Of a stretch of DNA of 64,000 nucleotides, positions 17,325-27,175 are shown piece after piece. The translations under genes and the position numbers were made by a program. Each line of letters opens with the position of its first letter. Within the stretch, counting starts at the first letter, position 1. Source of the DNA: Enterobacter sp. ENT03 (GTDB lineage: Bacteria > Pseudomonadota > Gammaproteobacteria > Enterobacterales > Enterobacteriaceae); assembly GCF_019218745.1 (NCBI RefSeq), contig NZ_JAHUXA010000012.1, positions 86,153 through 150,152 on the forward strand, read 5' to 3'. Under the pieces are notes generated by a model, which searched no databases, was not told where the DNA came from, and saw only the letters and a list, made by a program, of their open reading frames with translations.

Positions 17325-18722
17325 ATGAACAGAATAAAAAACGAATTCAATGCGCTGGTGAACCGCGGGGTGGATCGCCATCTGCGTCTGGCGGTCACCG
17401 GGCTTAGCCGCAGCGGGAAAACCGCTTTTATTACGGCCATGGTCAATCAGCTGTTAAATGTCCATAACGGCGCGCGTTTGCCGTTGCTTAGCGCCGTGCG
17501 TGAAGAACGGCTGCTGGGCGTGAAACGCGTTCCCCAGCGTGATTTCGGCATTCAGCGCTTCACGTACGACGAAGGTATTGCCCAGCTTTACGGCACCCCG
17601 CCAGACTGGCCGACCCCGACGCGCGGCGTCAGTGAGATGCGCCTCGCGCTGCGTTATCGCTCCAATGACTCCCTGCTGCGCCACTTCAAAGACACCTCAA
17701 CGCTGTATCTGGAAATCGTCGATTATCCGGGGGAATGGCTGCTGGATCTGCCGATGCTGGCGCAGGATTATCTCACCTGGTCGCGTCAGATGACCGGTTT
17801 GCTGCAGGGCGATCGTAAAACGTGGTCTGCCCGCTGGCGGCAACTGTGCGAGGGGCTGGATCCGCTGGCCCCTGCGGATGAAAACCGTCTGGCAGAGATC
17901 GCCGTCGCCTGGACCGATTACCTGCACCAGTGCAAACAGCAGGGGCTGCACTTTATTCAGCCGGGACGTTTTGTGCTGCCCGGTGACATGGCCGGTGCGC
18001 CCGCGCTGCAATTCTTTCCGTGGCCGGACGTGGATGCCAGCGGCGAAACAAAACTGGCGCAGGCGGATAAAACCACCAACGCCGGAATGCTGCGCGAGCG
18101 CTTTAACTACTACTGCGAAAAAGTGGTGAAGGGATTTTATAAAAACTACTTTCTGCGATTTGACCGACAAATCGTGCTGGTTGACTGTCTGCAACCGCTG
18201 AACAGCGGGCCGCAGGCGTTCAACGATATGCGCCTTGCGCTCACACAATTAATGCAGAGTTTTCACTACGGACAGCGCACGCTGTTCCGCCGTCTGTTCT
18301 CGCCGGTGATCGACAAGCTGCTGTTTGCCGCCACCAAAGCTGACCATGTCACCCTCGACCAGCACGCCAATATGGTGTCGCTGTTGCAGCAGCTGATCCA
18401 GGACGCCTGGCAAAATGCCGCGTTCGAAGGCATCAGCATGGACTGCATGGGGCTTGCCGCCGTGCAGGCAACGCAAAGCGGGCTGATAGACGTTAAGGGC
18501 GAGAAAATTCCTGCCCTGCGCGGCAACCGACTGAGCGATGGCGCGCCGCTGACTGTCTATCCCGGTGAAGTCCCGGCGCGGCTGCCGGGGCAGGCGTTCT
18601 GGGAAAAGCAGGGCTTTCAGTTTGAGGCGTTTCGCCCGCAGATCATGGATGTGGACAAGCCGTTGCCGCACATCCGGCTGGACGCGGCGCTGGAGTTTTT
18701 GATAGGAGATAAGCTGCGATGA
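17325..18722 (+). CDS. ycjX: YcjX, DUF463 P-loop protein
   Basis: This 465-residue protein is nearly identical to E. coli YcjX. A P-loop [10 protein letters not shown] lies near residue 30, and a DYPGEW motif near residue 128 resembles a G3 switch, suggesting a dynamin- or Ras-like GTPase. It belongs to the stress-linked psp neighbourhood, and E. coli ycjX is in the heat-shock (sigma-32) regulon. Upstream, TTGAAA and ACCATTCT, 17 bases apart, only loosely recall a sigma-32 promoter. Start 17325 (MNRIKNEF) gives the family length; ATG 17319 is an alternative. It overlaps ycjF by four bases. Confidence 0.95.
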   Translation: MNRIKNEFNALVNRGVDRHLRLAVTGLSRSGKTAFITAMVNQLLNVHNGARLPLLSAVREERLLGVKRVPQRDFGIQRFTYDEGIAQLYGTPPDWPTPTRGVSEMRLALRYRSNDSLLRHFKDTSTLYLEIVDYPGEWLLDLPMLAQDYLTWSRQMTGLLQGDRKTWSARWRQLCEGLDPLAPADENRLAEIAVAWTDYLHQCKQQGLHFIQPGRFVLPGDMAGAPALQFFPWPDVDASGETKLAQADKTTNAGMLRERFNYYCEKVVKGFYKNYFLRFDRQIVLVDCLQPLNSGPQAFNDMRLALTQLMQSFHYGQRTLFRRLFSPVIDKLLFAATKADHVTLDQHANMVSLLQQLIQDAWQNAAFEGISMDCMGLAAVQATQSGLIDVKGEKIPALRGNRLSDGAPLTVYPGEVPARLPGQAFWEKQGFQFEAFRPQIMDVDKPLPHIRLDAALEFLIGDKLR

Positions 18723-19774
18723 ACGAACCTTTAAAGCCGCGCATCGATTTTACCGGTCCGCTGGAAGCAGAGCAGACCGAGACGTTCAAAACCGCGCAGA
18801 CCTTTGCCGGCCCGGAAGCGGATAATTTCGCGCCAGCCATTACCGATGATCTGCTGCTGGTGGACGATAAGCCGGAAGCGGTGATCGACGCAGCGCTGCG
18901 TCCGCGTCGCAGCCTGTGGCGCAAAATGGTGATGGCCGGGCTGGCGCTGTTTGGCGTAAGCGTGGTCGGACAGGGCGTACAGTGGACAATGCATGCCTGG
19001 CAGACGCAGGACTGGGTGGCGCTTGGCGGGTGTGCCGCAGGGGCGCTGATTATCGGCGCGGGTGTCGGGTCGGTCGCCACCGAATGGCGTCGGCTGTGGC
19101 GGCTGCGTGAGCGGGCGCAGGAGCGTGACGAAGCGCGTGATCTGCTGCACAGCCACGGGGCGGGTAAGGGCCGCGCTTTCTGCGAAAAGCTGGCACAGCA
19201 GGCGGGCATTGATAAATCCCATCCGGCGCTGCAACGCTGGTACGCCGCGATTCATGAAACCCAGAGTGACCGCGAAATCGTCACGCTGTATGCGCATCTT
19301 GTGCAACCGGTGCTCGACGCCCAGGCGCGGCGGGAGATCAGCCGCTCGGCGGCAGAATCCACGCTGATGATCACCGTCAGCCCACTGGCGCTGGTAGACA
19401 TGGCGTTTATCGCCTGGCGCAACATCCGCCTGATCAATCGCATTGCCCGGCTGTACGGCATTGAGCTTGGCTATTACAGCCGTCTGCGTCTGTTCCGTCT
19501 GGTGCTGCTGAACATCGCTTTCGCCGGGGCCAGTGAACTGGTGCGCGAAGTGGGCATGGACTGGGTATCGCAGGATCTGGCAGCGCGGCTTTCCGCCCGT
19601 GCCGCGCAGGGTATCGGGGCAGGTTTACTCACCGCGCGCCTCGGTATTAAAGCGATGGAACTGTGCCGCCCGCTGCCGTGGATCGACGACGACAAACCGC
19701 GCCTCGGCGATTTCCGCCGCCAGTTAATCAGCCAGATGAAAGAGACGCTGCAAAAGGGGAAGCCGACGGCCTGA
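18719..19774 (+). CDS. ycjF: YcjF, DUF697 inner membrane protein
   Basis: This 351-residue protein has a soluble acidic N-terminus (about residues 1-65) and two adjacent transmembrane helices (about 70-90 and 100-120, [15 protein letters not shown] and [18 protein letters not shown]). A large C-terminal domain with further hydrophobic helices ([20 protein letters not shown]) follows. It follows E. coli YcjF closely. It is translationally coupled to ycjX (ATGA overlap), and the two are thought to act together; function is not established. Confidence 0.94.
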   Translation: MNEPLKPRIDFTGPLEAEQTETFKTAQTFAGPEADNFAPAITDDLLLVDDKPEAVIDAALRPRRSLWRKMVMAGLALFGVSVVGQGVQWTMHAWQTQDWVALGGCAAGALIIGAGVGSVATEWRRLWRLRERAQERDEARDLLHSHGAGKGRAFCEKLAQQAGIDKSHPALQRWYAAIHETQSDREIVTLYAHLVQPVLDAQARREISRSAAESTLMITVSPLALVDMAFIAWRNIRLINRIARLYGIELGYYSRLRLFRLVLLNIAFAGASELVREVGMDWVSQDLAARLSARAAQGIGAGLLTARLGIKAMELCRPLPWIDDDKPRLGDFRRQLISQMKETLQKGKPTA

Positions 19775-19815
19775 ACCTATAACTTTACGCGGGAGTGCCT
19801 GTTTTTCCGGCAGGC

Positions 19816-19833
19816 TGTCAATATTTGTTGACA
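19816..19833 (+). promoter_or_regulatory. Candidate TyrR box upstream of tyrR
   Basis: TGTCAA-tatttg-TTGACA is a perfect palindrome of the form TGT-N12-ACA used by TyrR (consensus TGTAAA-N6-TTTACA), 70 bases before the tyrR start. E. coli tyrR is autorepressed, so an operator is expected here. The right arm also reads as a -35 hexamer. Confidence 0.6.
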
Positions 19834-19860
19834 GATAGCTTCCTGCGCGCGACTAAGTGG

Positions 19861-19879
19861 CTTATGATTTCATCATAAG
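19861..19879. repeat. Perfect 8-base palindrome in the tyrR leader
   Basis: CTTATGAT-TTC-ATCATAAG is a perfect inverted repeat lying 24 bases before the tyrR ATG, downstream of the TyrR box. It contains a TATGAT -10-like hexamer in its left arm, and could be an operator or a weak hairpin in the leader. Confidence 0.5.
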
Positions 19880-19903
19880 TTAACTGTTCAGGGTGAAGCC
19901 CCC

Positions 19904-21445
19904 ATGCGTCTGGAAGTGTTTTGTGAAGACCGCCTCGGTCTGACCCGCGAGCTGCTGGATCTGCTGGTATTACGCGGCATAGATTTACGCGGCATCGAAA
20001 TCGACCCTATCGGTCGCATCTATCTCAATTTTGCCGAACTGGAGTTCACCGCCTTCAGCAGCCTGATGGCGGAGATCCGCCGTATCGCCGGCGTTACCGA
20101 TGTGCGCACGGTGCTGTGGATGCCGTCGGAGCGTGAACATCTGGCGCTCAGCGCGTTGCTGGAAGCGCTGCCGGAGCCGGTGCTGTCGGTTGATATGAAA
20201 TGCAAAGTGGAGCTGGCGAACCCGGCCAGCTGCCAGCTGTTTGCCATCGATCAGTCAAAGCTGCGTAACCATACGGCGATGCAGCTGATCCCCGGCTTTA
20301 ATTTCCAGCGCTGGCTGGAGGGCAATCCGCAGGCGTCCCATAACGAACACGTGGTGATCAACGGGCAGAACTTCCTGATGGAGATCACCCCGGTGCATCT
20401 GGAAGGGGAAGCGGGTGAGCCGGTGCTCACCGGCGCTGTGGTGATGTTGCGCTCGACGATCCGCATGGGCCGCCAGCTGCAAAACATGACCACCCAGGAC
20501 GTCAGCGCGTTCAGCCAGATTGTCGCCGTCAGCCCGAAAATGCGGCAGGTGCTGGATCAGGCGCGGAAACTGGCGCTGCTCGCCGCACCGCTGCTGATCG
20601 TCGGCGATACCGGCACCGGCAAAGATCTGCTGGCCCATGCCTGTCACCTTGCCAGCCCGCGCGCCGCGAAACCCTATCTGGCACTGAACTGCGCCTCCAT
20701 TCCGGAAGATGCGGTTGAAAGCGAACTTTTCGGTCATGCGCCGGAAGGGAAAAAAGGCTTTTTCGAGCAGGCCAACGGCGGCTCGGTGTTGCTGGATGAG
20801 ATCGGCGAAATGTCGCCGCGCATGCAGGTTAAACTGCTGCGTTTCCTTAATGACGGCACGTTCCGCCGCGTAGGGGAAGATCATGAAGTGCATGTTGATG
20901 TGCGGGTGATCTGCGCTACGCAGAAAAACCTCGTGGAACTGGTGCAAAAAGGCCTGTTCCGGGAAGATCTCTATTATCGTCTGAACGTGCTGACCCTCAA
21001 TCTGCCGCCGCTGCGCGATCGTCCGCAGGACATCATGCCGCTGACCGAACTCTTCGTGGCGCGTTTCGCCGATGAGCAGGGCGTGCCGCGTCCCAAACTC
21101 TCTGCTGAACTCAATACGGTGCTGATGCGCTACGGCTGGCCGGGCAACGTTCGTCAGCTCAAAAACGCCATTTACCGCGCGCTGACCCAGCTCGAAGGCT
21201 ATGAATTACGCTCCCAGGATATTTTGCTGCCTGATTATGATGCGGGTAGCCTGGCCGTGGGCGAAGAGGCGATGGAAGGCTCGCTGGATGACATCACCAG
21301 CCGCTTTGAACGCTCGGTGCTGACGCAGCTTTATCGTAGTTATCCCAGCACGCGCAAACTGGCGAAGCGCCTCGGCGTATCGCATACGGCGATTGCCAAT
21401 AAGCTTCGGGAATACGGGCTAAGCCAGAAGAAGGGCGAGGAGTAA
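19904..21445 (+). CDS. tyrR: TyrR, aromatic amino acid-responsive regulator
   Basis: This 513-residue protein equals E. coli TyrR in length. It has an N-terminal ACT-like domain (residues 1-75, MRLEVFCEDRLGLTRELLDL), a PAS domain (about 80-190), and a central AAA+ domain with Walker A GDTGTGKDLL. A true GAFTGA loop is lacking (the position reads GHAPEGKKGFF), as expected because TyrR works with sigma-70. A C-terminal HTH (TRKLAKRLGVSHTAIANKL) completes it. It represses or activates aromatic biosynthesis and transport genes with Tyr, Phe or Trp as cofactor. It is preceded by a candidate TyrR box. Confidence 0.97.
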   Translation: MRLEVFCEDRLGLTRELLDLLVLRGIDLRGIEIDPIGRIYLNFAELEFTAFSSLMAEIRRIAGVTDVRTVLWMPSEREHLALSALLEALPEPVLSVDMKCKVELANPASCQLFAIDQSKLRNHTAMQLIPGFNFQRWLEGNPQASHNEHVVINGQNFLMEITPVHLEGEAGEPVLTGAVVMLRSTIRMGRQLQNMTTQDVSAFSQIVAVSPKMRQVLDQARKLALLAAPLLIVGDTGTGKDLLAHACHLASPRAAKPYLALNCASIPEDAVESELFGHAPEGKKGFFEQANGGSVLLDEIGEMSPRMQVKLLRFLNDGTFRRVGEDHEVHVDVRVICATQKNLVELVQKGLFREDLYYRLNVLTLNLPPLRDRPQDIMPLTELFVARFADEQGVPRPKLSAELNTVLMRYGWPGNVRQLKNAIYRALTQLEGYELRSQDILLPDYDAGSLAVGEEAMEGSLDDITSRFERSVLTQLYRSYPSTRKLAKRLGVSHTAIANKLREYGLSQKKGEE

Positions 21446-21458
21446 GCGGGAAATCTAC

Positions 21459-21484
21459 AGGCCCGGCCGGCCTGCGCCGCCGGG
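21459..21484. repeat. REP-like palindrome between tyrR and tpx
   Basis: GCCCGGC and GCCGGGC flank a GC-rich loop between the convergent ends of tyrR and tpx. The sequence resembles the arms of the REP arrays at 51659 and 56700. It may serve as a bidirectional transcript end. Confidence 0.6.
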
Positions 21485-21498
21485 CAAATGCAAGGCGA

Positions 21499-22005
21499 TT
21501 ACGCTTTCAGCGCAGCCAGTGCAGCATCGTAATCCGGTTCGTTGGTGATTTCGTTGACCAGCTGGCTGAACAGCACGGTGTCATTCTCGTCAATCACCAC
21601 TACCGCGCGGGCTGCCAGGCCTTTCAGTGCGCCTTCGGTGATGGCGATACCGTAGTTTTCCAGGAACTCTGCATTACGCAGGGTGGAAAGGGTGATGACG
21701 TTGCTCAGACCTTCCGCGCCGCAGAAACGGGAGTGGGCGAACGGCAGGTCAGCAGAGATGCACAGCACGACAGTGTCTTTCATCTCGGTGGCGAGTTGGT
21801 TGAATTTGCGCACAGACGCGGCGCAGACGCCGGTATCAATGCTCGGGAAGACGTTCAGTACTTTACGTTTGCCCGCAAACTGCGCCAGCGTGACATCCGT
21901 TAAATCTTTCGCCACCAGCGTGAATGCCGGCGCTTTGCTGCCAGCCTGAGGAATGGTGCCGGCAACGGCGACCGGATTGCCCTGAAAATGAACGAGTTGT
22001 GACAT
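21499..22005 (-). CDS. tpx: Tpx, thiol peroxidase
   Basis: This 168-residue atypical 2-Cys peroxiredoxin has its peroxidatic Cys61 in [11 protein letters not shown] and resolving Cys95 in HSRFCGAEG, exactly the E. coli Tpx positions. It reduces alkyl hydroperoxides and hydrogen peroxide with thioredoxin as electron donor in the periplasm/cytosol. It is divergent from ycjG with a short AT-rich promoter region between, and convergent with tyrR. Confidence 0.97.
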   Translation of the reverse strand: MSQLVHFQGNPVAVAGTIPQAGSKAPAFTLVAKDLTDVTLAQFAGKRKVLNVFPSIDTGVCAASVRKFNQLATEMKDTVVLCISADLPFAHSRFCGAEGLSNVITLSTLRNAEFLENYGIAITEGALKGLAARAVVVIDENDTVLFSQLVNEITNEPDYDAALAALKA

Positions 22006-22122
22006 GAATACCTTCCTGTTTACATATAGTTAACGTCGCAGCTAGTTTACGGGATTAATCCTGAACTCAGCAAACCTATTTTCATCACTATACTGTCCAC
22101 ATCGCGCCTGAGGAGTAATGGA

Positions 22123-23088
22123 ATGAGAACCGTCAAGGTCTATGAAGAGAACTGGCCGCTGCACTCGCCGTTTGTAATTTCGCGGGGCAGCCGCAATGAA
22201 GCGCGGGTGGTGGTGGTTGAACTGGAAGAAGCGGGCGTGCGGGCGGTGGGGGAATGTACGCCCTATCCGCGCTATGGCGAAAGCGATGCCTCAGTAATCG
22301 CGCAAATCATGACCGTGGTACCGCAACTGGAGTCCGGGCTGACGCGCCAGCAACTGCAATCGTTATTGCCGCCGGGCGCCGCGCGTAATGCGGTCGACAG
22401 CGCCCTGTGGGATCTGGAAGCGCGTCACGCCGGGCAGAGTCTGATGGAGCACCTGCACGTACCGCTGACGGGCACGGTGACCACCGCGCAGACGGTGGTG
22501 ATCGGCACCCCGCAGCAGATGGCGTCCAGTGCGGCAATGTTGTGGGAAAAGGGCGCTCGTCTGCTGAAGGTGAAGCTCGATGATACCTGGATTAGCGAAC
22601 GCCTGGTGGCGGTACGCTCGGCAGTGCCCGACGCCACGCTGATTGTCGATGCCAATGAATCGTGGCACAGCGAAGGGCTGGCGGCGCGCTGTCAGTTGTT
22701 GGCGGATCTGGGGGTGGCGATGCTTGAGCAGCCATTGCCCGCCAGCGACGACGCCATGCTGGCGAATTTTATCCATCCGCTGCCCATTTGCGCCGACGAA
22801 AGTTGTCACACGCGCAGCAGCCTGCAAAATTTGCAGGGCCGCTATGAGATGATCAACATCAAGCTGGATAAAACCGGCGGCCTGACTGAGGCGCTGGCGC
22901 TGGCAGAAGCGGCCTCAGCGCAGGGGCTAGGACTGATGCTCGGCTGTATGCTCTGCACCTCGCGGGCCATCAGTGCGGCGCTGCCGCTGGCGGGCAAAGT
23001 GCGCTTCGCCGATCTGGATGGCCCGACCTGGCTGGCGGTGGATGTCGAGCCAGGACTGCGCTTTTCCACCGGTCAGCTTCATCTCTGA
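22123..23088 (+). CDS. ycjG: L-Ala-D/L-Glu epimerase
   Basis: This 321-residue enolase-superfamily (muconate lactonizing subgroup) protein follows E. coli YcjG. The catalytic KxK lysines are in LLKVKLDD, the metal ligands run from IVDANESW through the E of LEQPLP to the D of CADES, and the second-side lysine is in INIKLDKTGG. It epimerises L-Ala-D-Glu to L-Ala-L-Glu, so that murein peptides can be degraded. The 3' end overlaps convergent mpaA by ten bases. MpaA releases the tripeptide that feeds this step and MppA imports it, so three murein recycling genes stand together. Confidence 0.95.
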   Translation: MRTVKVYEENWPLHSPFVISRGSRNEARVVVVELEEAGVRAVGECTPYPRYGESDASVIAQIMTVVPQLESGLTRQQLQSLLPPGAARNAVDSALWDLEARHAGQSLMEHLHVPLTGTVTTAQTVVIGTPQQMASSAAMLWEKGARLLKVKLDDTWISERLVAVRSAVPDATLIVDANESWHSEGLAARCQLLADLGVAMLEQPLPASDDAMLANFIHPLPICADESCHTRSSLQNLQGRYEMINIKLDKTGGLTEALALAEAASAQGLGLMLGCMLCTSRAISAALPLAGKVRFADLDGPTWLAVDVEPGLRFSTGQLHL

Positions 23089-23798
23089 GGCGTCCAGCGC
23101 AGCAGGTCCATCATCGCCTGCAAATAGATTTCGCTCGCCTCATCACTGGAGATGGGCGGAAACTCGGCGGTGATGCAGTTCAGCCCGATGTCGGCGCACC
23201 AGCTGCCAAAGGAGCCGGGGGTTTCATAGCCGACGCTGGTGACGTGCGGCAGGGCAAACGTCTGCGCCAGCCATGCGCCCAGCTCGCTTTGCGTGGGATC
23301 TTCAATACAGGCCAGCGGATCGTGAAACGATACCACCCAGGCCGGATGAATACGGTGAATCAACTGACACAGCGCCTGCGTTTCCGGTTCGGAGCCGGGT
23401 GTGGTGCCGGTCTGTAGCACCACATCGCGCGCCTCGGCGGCACTGTTCCAGCGGTACACCGTTTTGCCCGCCCGCCAGTTGGCCGCCGGGAAGTTACGGT
23501 TCAGATCCACGCCGTTGGCATTGGCGCGTAAACCGAGCTGGCAGCCGTCCGGGTTTACCGCCAGCACGACGTGATGATGGCGAAACGCCGGGTTCAGCGC
23601 CCGTAAGGCGCATGACAGCGTCACGATGGCGGCATTTTCATCGCCATGGGTACCGGCAATAATCAACCCGCTGTCCGGGGAGGCCTGCGGTGCCGGGAAC
23701 CAGATCAGCGGCGCACCCAGACCTGAGGTGCCATAATGTTCCGTCAGCGGGGGAAAAGCCCCTCGTTCGGCGCGCGGAAGGGAAACGGACATAGACAT
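23079..23798 (-). CDS. mpaA: MpaA, murein tripeptide amidase A
   Basis: This 239-residue M14-family zinc carboxypeptidase has zinc ligands in GTHGDEN (HxxE) and the later histidine in VSFHDPLA. The substrate-binding segment is NANGVDLNRNFPA and the catalytic Glu is in ITAEFPP. It cleaves the gamma-D-Glu-diaminopimelate bond of L-Ala-gamma-D-Glu-Dap in the cytoplasm. The sequence is closely similar to E. coli MpaA. It converges on and overlaps ycjG, and diverges from mppA over 153 bases. Confidence 0.95.
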   Translation of the reverse strand: MSMSVSLPRAERGAFPPLTEHYGTSGLGAPLIWFPAPQASPDSGLIIAGTHGDENAAIVTLSCALRALNPAFRHHHVVLAVNPDGCQLGLRANANGVDLNRNFPAANWRAGKTVYRWNSAAEARDVVLQTGTTPGSEPETQALCQLIHRIHPAWVVSFHDPLACIEDPTQSELGAWLAQTFALPHVTSVGYETPGSFGSWCADIGLNCITAEFPPISSDEASEIYLQAMMDLLRWTPQR

Positions 23799-23951
23799 CC
23801 TTACTCTGTCGGGTGATGGGTAAAAGTGTTAAGCAAAACACGATCCTTTTCAAATTGTTATTTTCTTAAGTTATATGTTTGCTTTCCCTATAGTTAAAAC
23901 AAATAATTACCTCATCTTTTGCCGGCCGGCACCTACTTTCGAGGGGATCTC

Positions 23952-25568
23952 ATGAAGCATTCCGTTTCCTTAACCTGCTGTGCGCTGTTGATGTGCAGTT
24001 TATCGTCGATTTCTGTTGCCGCCGAGGTGCCAGCGGGCGCAGTGCTGGCGAAAAAACAGGTGCTGGTGCGTCATATCAAAGACGAGCCTGCGTCACTTGA
24101 TCCGGCAAAAGCAGTGGGATTGCCTGAAATCCAGGTGATCCGCGATCTGTTTGAAGGGCTGGTGAATCAGAATGAGAAGGGCGAACTGGTGCCCGGCGTC
24201 GCCACTAAATGGCAAAGCAATGACAACCGGGTCTGGACCTTCACCCTGCGTAACGATGCGAAATGGTCAGACGGTACGCCGGTGACCGCCCAGGACTTCG
24301 TCTACAGCTGGCAGCGTCTGGTCGATCCGCAAACCACCTCGCCATTCGCCTGGTTTGCCGCGCTGGCGGGCGTCAGCAATGCGCAAAACATCATTGATGG
24401 TAAGGCTACGCCGGACAAGCTCGGCGTTACCGCCGTCGATGCGCATACGCTGCGCGTTCAGCTCGATCAACCGCTGCCGTGGTTCGCTAATCTGACCGCC
24501 AGCTTTGCGTTTTATCCGGTACAAAAAGCGAATGTCGCGCAGGGCGCGGAGTGGACCAAGCCCGGCAAGCTCATCGGTAACGGCGCTTATGTATTAAAAG
24601 ATCGCGTGGTGAATGAAAAACTGGTGGCGGTGCCGAACGTCCATTACTGGGATAACGCCCACACGGTGATCCAGCAGGTGACCTTTGTGCCGATCAATCA
24701 GGAAAGCGCGGCCACGAAACGCTATCTGGCCGATGATATTGATATCACCGAATCTTTCCCGAAAAATCTTTACCAGAAGCTGATGAAAGACATTCCCGGT
24801 GAGGTTTATACGCCACCGCAGCTGGGCACCTATTATTACGCTTTTAACACGCAGAAAGGCCCGACCGCCGATCCGCGTGTGCGTTTGGCGCTGAGTATGA
24901 CTATTGACCGCCAGTTGATGGCAGAAAAAGTGCTGGGCACCGGCGAAAAACCGGCGTGGCATTTTACCCCGGACGTGACGGCCGGTTTTAAAGCCTCGCC
25001 ATCGCCGTTTGCCGCCATGAGCCAGCAAGAGCGGAATGCGCAGGCTAGAACGCTATTGCAGGCGGCAGGTTATGGCCCCCAGCGCCCGCTGGATCTGACA
25101 CTGCTGTATAACACGTCGGAAACACACCAGAAGATCGCCATTGCCGTGGCGTCAATGTGGAAGAAAAATCTGGGCGTGGACGTGAAGCTGCAAAATCAGG
25201 AGTGGAAAACCTATATCGACAGCCGTAACACCGGCAATTTCGATGTGATCCGGGCGTCATGGGTCGGGGATTATAACGAGCCATCAACCTTCCTGTCCCT
25301 GCTGACCTCCAGCCACAGCGGCAACATTTCGCGCTTTAAGGATCCGGCCTATGACAAAGTGTTGAGCCAGGCGGCGCAGGAAACGACGGCTGAAGCGCGT
25401 AATGCCGACTATAACGACGCGGAAAAAATCATTGCCGAGAAAGCGCCGATTGCGCCTATTTATCAGTACAGCAATGGGCGACTGATCAAACCCTGGCTGA
25501 AAGGCTATCCGATCACGAATCCGGAAGATGTGGCCTACACCCGCACCATGTATATTTTGCAGCACTGA
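23952..25568 (+). CDS. mppA: MppA, periplasmic murein tripeptide-binding protein
   Basis: This 538-residue OppA-family binding protein has signal peptide MKHSVSLTCCALLM...VAA. It carries the family signature (ASLDPAKAVGLPEIQVIRDL), and the body follows E. coli MppA closely to the last residues. It delivers L-Ala-gamma-D-Glu-Dap to the OppBCDF permease for recycling. The start at ATG 23952 is chosen for the signal peptide and the GAGGGG seven bases upstream. It is followed by a strong bidirectional hairpin. Confidence 0.95.
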   Translation: MKHSVSLTCCALLMCSLSSISVAAEVPAGAVLAKKQVLVRHIKDEPASLDPAKAVGLPEIQVIRDLFEGLVNQNEKGELVPGVATKWQSNDNRVWTFTLRNDAKWSDGTPVTAQDFVYSWQRLVDPQTTSPFAWFAALAGVSNAQNIIDGKATPDKLGVTAVDAHTLRVQLDQPLPWFANLTASFAFYPVQKANVAQGAEWTKPGKLIGNGAYVLKDRVVNEKLVAVPNVHYWDNAHTVIQQVTFVPINQESAATKRYLADDIDITESFPKNLYQKLMKDIPGEVYTPPQLGTYYYAFNTQKGPTADPRVRLALSMTIDRQLMAEKVLGTGEKPAWHFTPDVTAGFKASPSPFAAMSQQERNAQARTLLQAAGYGPQRPLDLTLLYNTSETHQKIAIAVASMWKKNLGVDVKLQNQEWKTYIDSRNTGNFDVIRASWVGDYNEPSTFLSLLTSSHSGNISRFKDPAYDKVLSQAAQETTAEARNADYNDAEKIIAEKAPIAPIYQYSNGRLIKPWLKGYPITNPEDVAYTRTMYILQH

Positions 25569-25573
25569 TGAAT

Positions 25574-25595
25574 ACGGGCTGGCATGCCAGCCCGT
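25574..25595. terminator. Bidirectional hairpin between mppA and the diguanylate cyclase
   Basis: ACGGGCTGGC and GCCAGCCCGT form a ten-pair perfect stem with a two-base centre, lying between convergent stops. T-runs on either side are short, so termination strength is uncertain. Confidence 0.7.
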
Positions 25596-27175
25596 TATCC
25601 TGCCTGATGCGGGTAAATCTCGCCGCCTTTACTGAACATCACGCGGTTGCGGCCTGCGGCTTTGGCGTTATAGAGCGCCATATCCGCCTGGCGCAGCGCC
25701 GCGTCCATATCGTTATCTTCATCCTGCAAACTGACCACACCGCCGCACAGTCGCATCTCGCGCGAGTAGGGGAAATCGGTATTTTCCACGGTTTTACGGA
25801 TATGCTCCGCCAGTGCGATGGCCTCGCTTAACGCGGTGTCGGGCAGGAAAATGACAAACTCCTCGCCGCCAAAGCGATTAATGATGTCGTTTTCGCGGCA
25901 GACGGCTTTCAGCAGCACCGCCAGGCTTATCAGCACCGCGTCCCCGGCGTCATGGCCATGTTCGTCGTTGACGACTTTGAAATGGTCGATGTCCAGCGCA
26001 ATCAGGCAGTGATGATCGCTGTGCCGGTAGCGACGGGTCATCTCTTTGAAGCCACGGCGGTTATACAGGCCGGTCAGCGGATCGGTCATCGCCTCGTCGT
26101 TCAGCGCGCTGACCCGGTTGACCATCATCAGCACATGGTGATACACCGCCTCCCGCAGATTCGCGGCTTCCGCGTACCACGCGTGAATACCCGGCAGCGC
26201 TTTCAGCGTGCGGGTGCTGTCTTCGGAGCGCGTCAGTTCAGCCAGCTTTTCCAGCGGCGTGGAGATACGCGATGAGAGCCAGGCCACCAGTGCGATCATC
26301 AGGCTGATCACCGTCAGCAAAATCCAGGTGGCGTTTTCCGCCGTCAACGCGAGGATGCGCTGCACATTATCTGAGGTGCCATAAATAAAGATATTCCAGC
26401 CGGTGGCCTTCAGACTCGCATAGCCCAGCAGGTATTCCTCTCCCTGATGGCTAAGTAAATATTTCCCGCTCTGCTGATGGACTAATTTATCTTTAAGTTC
26501 AGGGTTAATCGCAATATGGGCACCGACGAGGGCGGGATCGTGATTATAAATAACCTTACCTTCGTCACTGACAATACTCACCTGAGAATCATCTTCATAG
26601 AAATGCTGGCTGATAATATTGCTCAGCATGCTCGGTTTTTTCAGATAGATTGAGCCAGCCAGAAATCCAAGATATTGCCCCCTGGCGTCAAAAATCGGCT
26701 GAGAAATTGACACCACATAATTTCCGGCGGCAGAAACGAAGGGGCTGGAAATAAAGGGTTTTTTAATGGCGATAGCATGCCGGGTGGCGTCAGAGGTTAG
26801 CGTTTGCCCTACCAGTCCCAGACTTTCCGGGGAGGCCGCGGCGATCTTTGCCTCGGTGGTAACAATCACCACGGAGTTAAAGAAACCGGATTGCAGACGT
26901 AAACGTTCTGTTTCCGCCTGCAAATGATCCGTATCGCTCAACGTTTTTATTTGTCGGGCGCTCCAGGCCAGTTCTCGCTGTGCCGTGGAGAAGTAGCCAT
27001 CGGTGGTGTCCGCCAGCTTGCGTGCATAGGCGATATTACTGCGCAGCAGGCTGTCTTCGATATTTTCTTTCTGAATGATCCACAGCACACTCAGCAGTAG
27101 TAGCGAGGTCAGCGTGACGCTGCCAACGGAAAGAATGATCAGTAGCGAACGAAGCCCGATTCTTTTTTGAAACAT
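25595..27175 (-). CDS. Membrane-bound diguanylate cyclase with dCACHE-like sensor
   Basis: This 526-residue protein has transmembrane helix 1 at about residues 10-33 and a periplasmic region of about 240 residues with features of a double CACHE sensor (VVSISQPIFDARGQYLGFLAG). Helix 2 lies near 283-302, and a GGDEF domain occupies about 360-520. The active site reads GGEEF and is preceded five residues upstream by REND, which fits the RxxD inhibitory site, so product inhibition is likely. DPLTGLYNRRGF and LDIDHFKVVND are intact, so it should make cyclic di-GMP from two GTP. No EAL domain is attached. E. coli K-12 has no such gene next to mppA; it stands alone before an AT-rich gap and a chemoreceptor gene. 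Confidence 0.92.
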   Translation of the reverse strand: MFQKRIGLRSLLIILSVGSVTLTSLLLLSVLWIIQKENIEDSLLRSNIAYARKLADTTDGYFSTAQRELAWSARQIKTLSDTDHLQAETERLRLQSGFFNSVVIVTTEAKIAAASPESLGLVGQTLTSDATRHAIAIKKPFISSPFVSAAGNYVVSISQPIFDARGQYLGFLAGSIYLKKPSMLSNIISQHFYEDDSQVSIVSDEGKVIYNHDPALVGAHIAINPELKDKLVHQQSGKYLLSHQGEEYLLGYASLKATGWNIFIYGTSDNVQRILALTAENATWILLTVISLMIALVAWLSSRISTPLEKLAELTRSEDSTRTLKALPGIHAWYAEAANLREAVYHHVLMMVNRVSALNDEAMTDPLTGLYNRRGFKEMTRRYRHSDHHCLIALDIDHFKVVNDEHGHDAGDAVLISLAVLLKAVCRENDIINRFGGEEFVIFLPDTALSEAIALAEHIRKTVENTDFPYSREMRLCGGVVSLQDEDNDMDAALRQADMALYNAKAAGRNRVMFSKGGEIYPHQAG

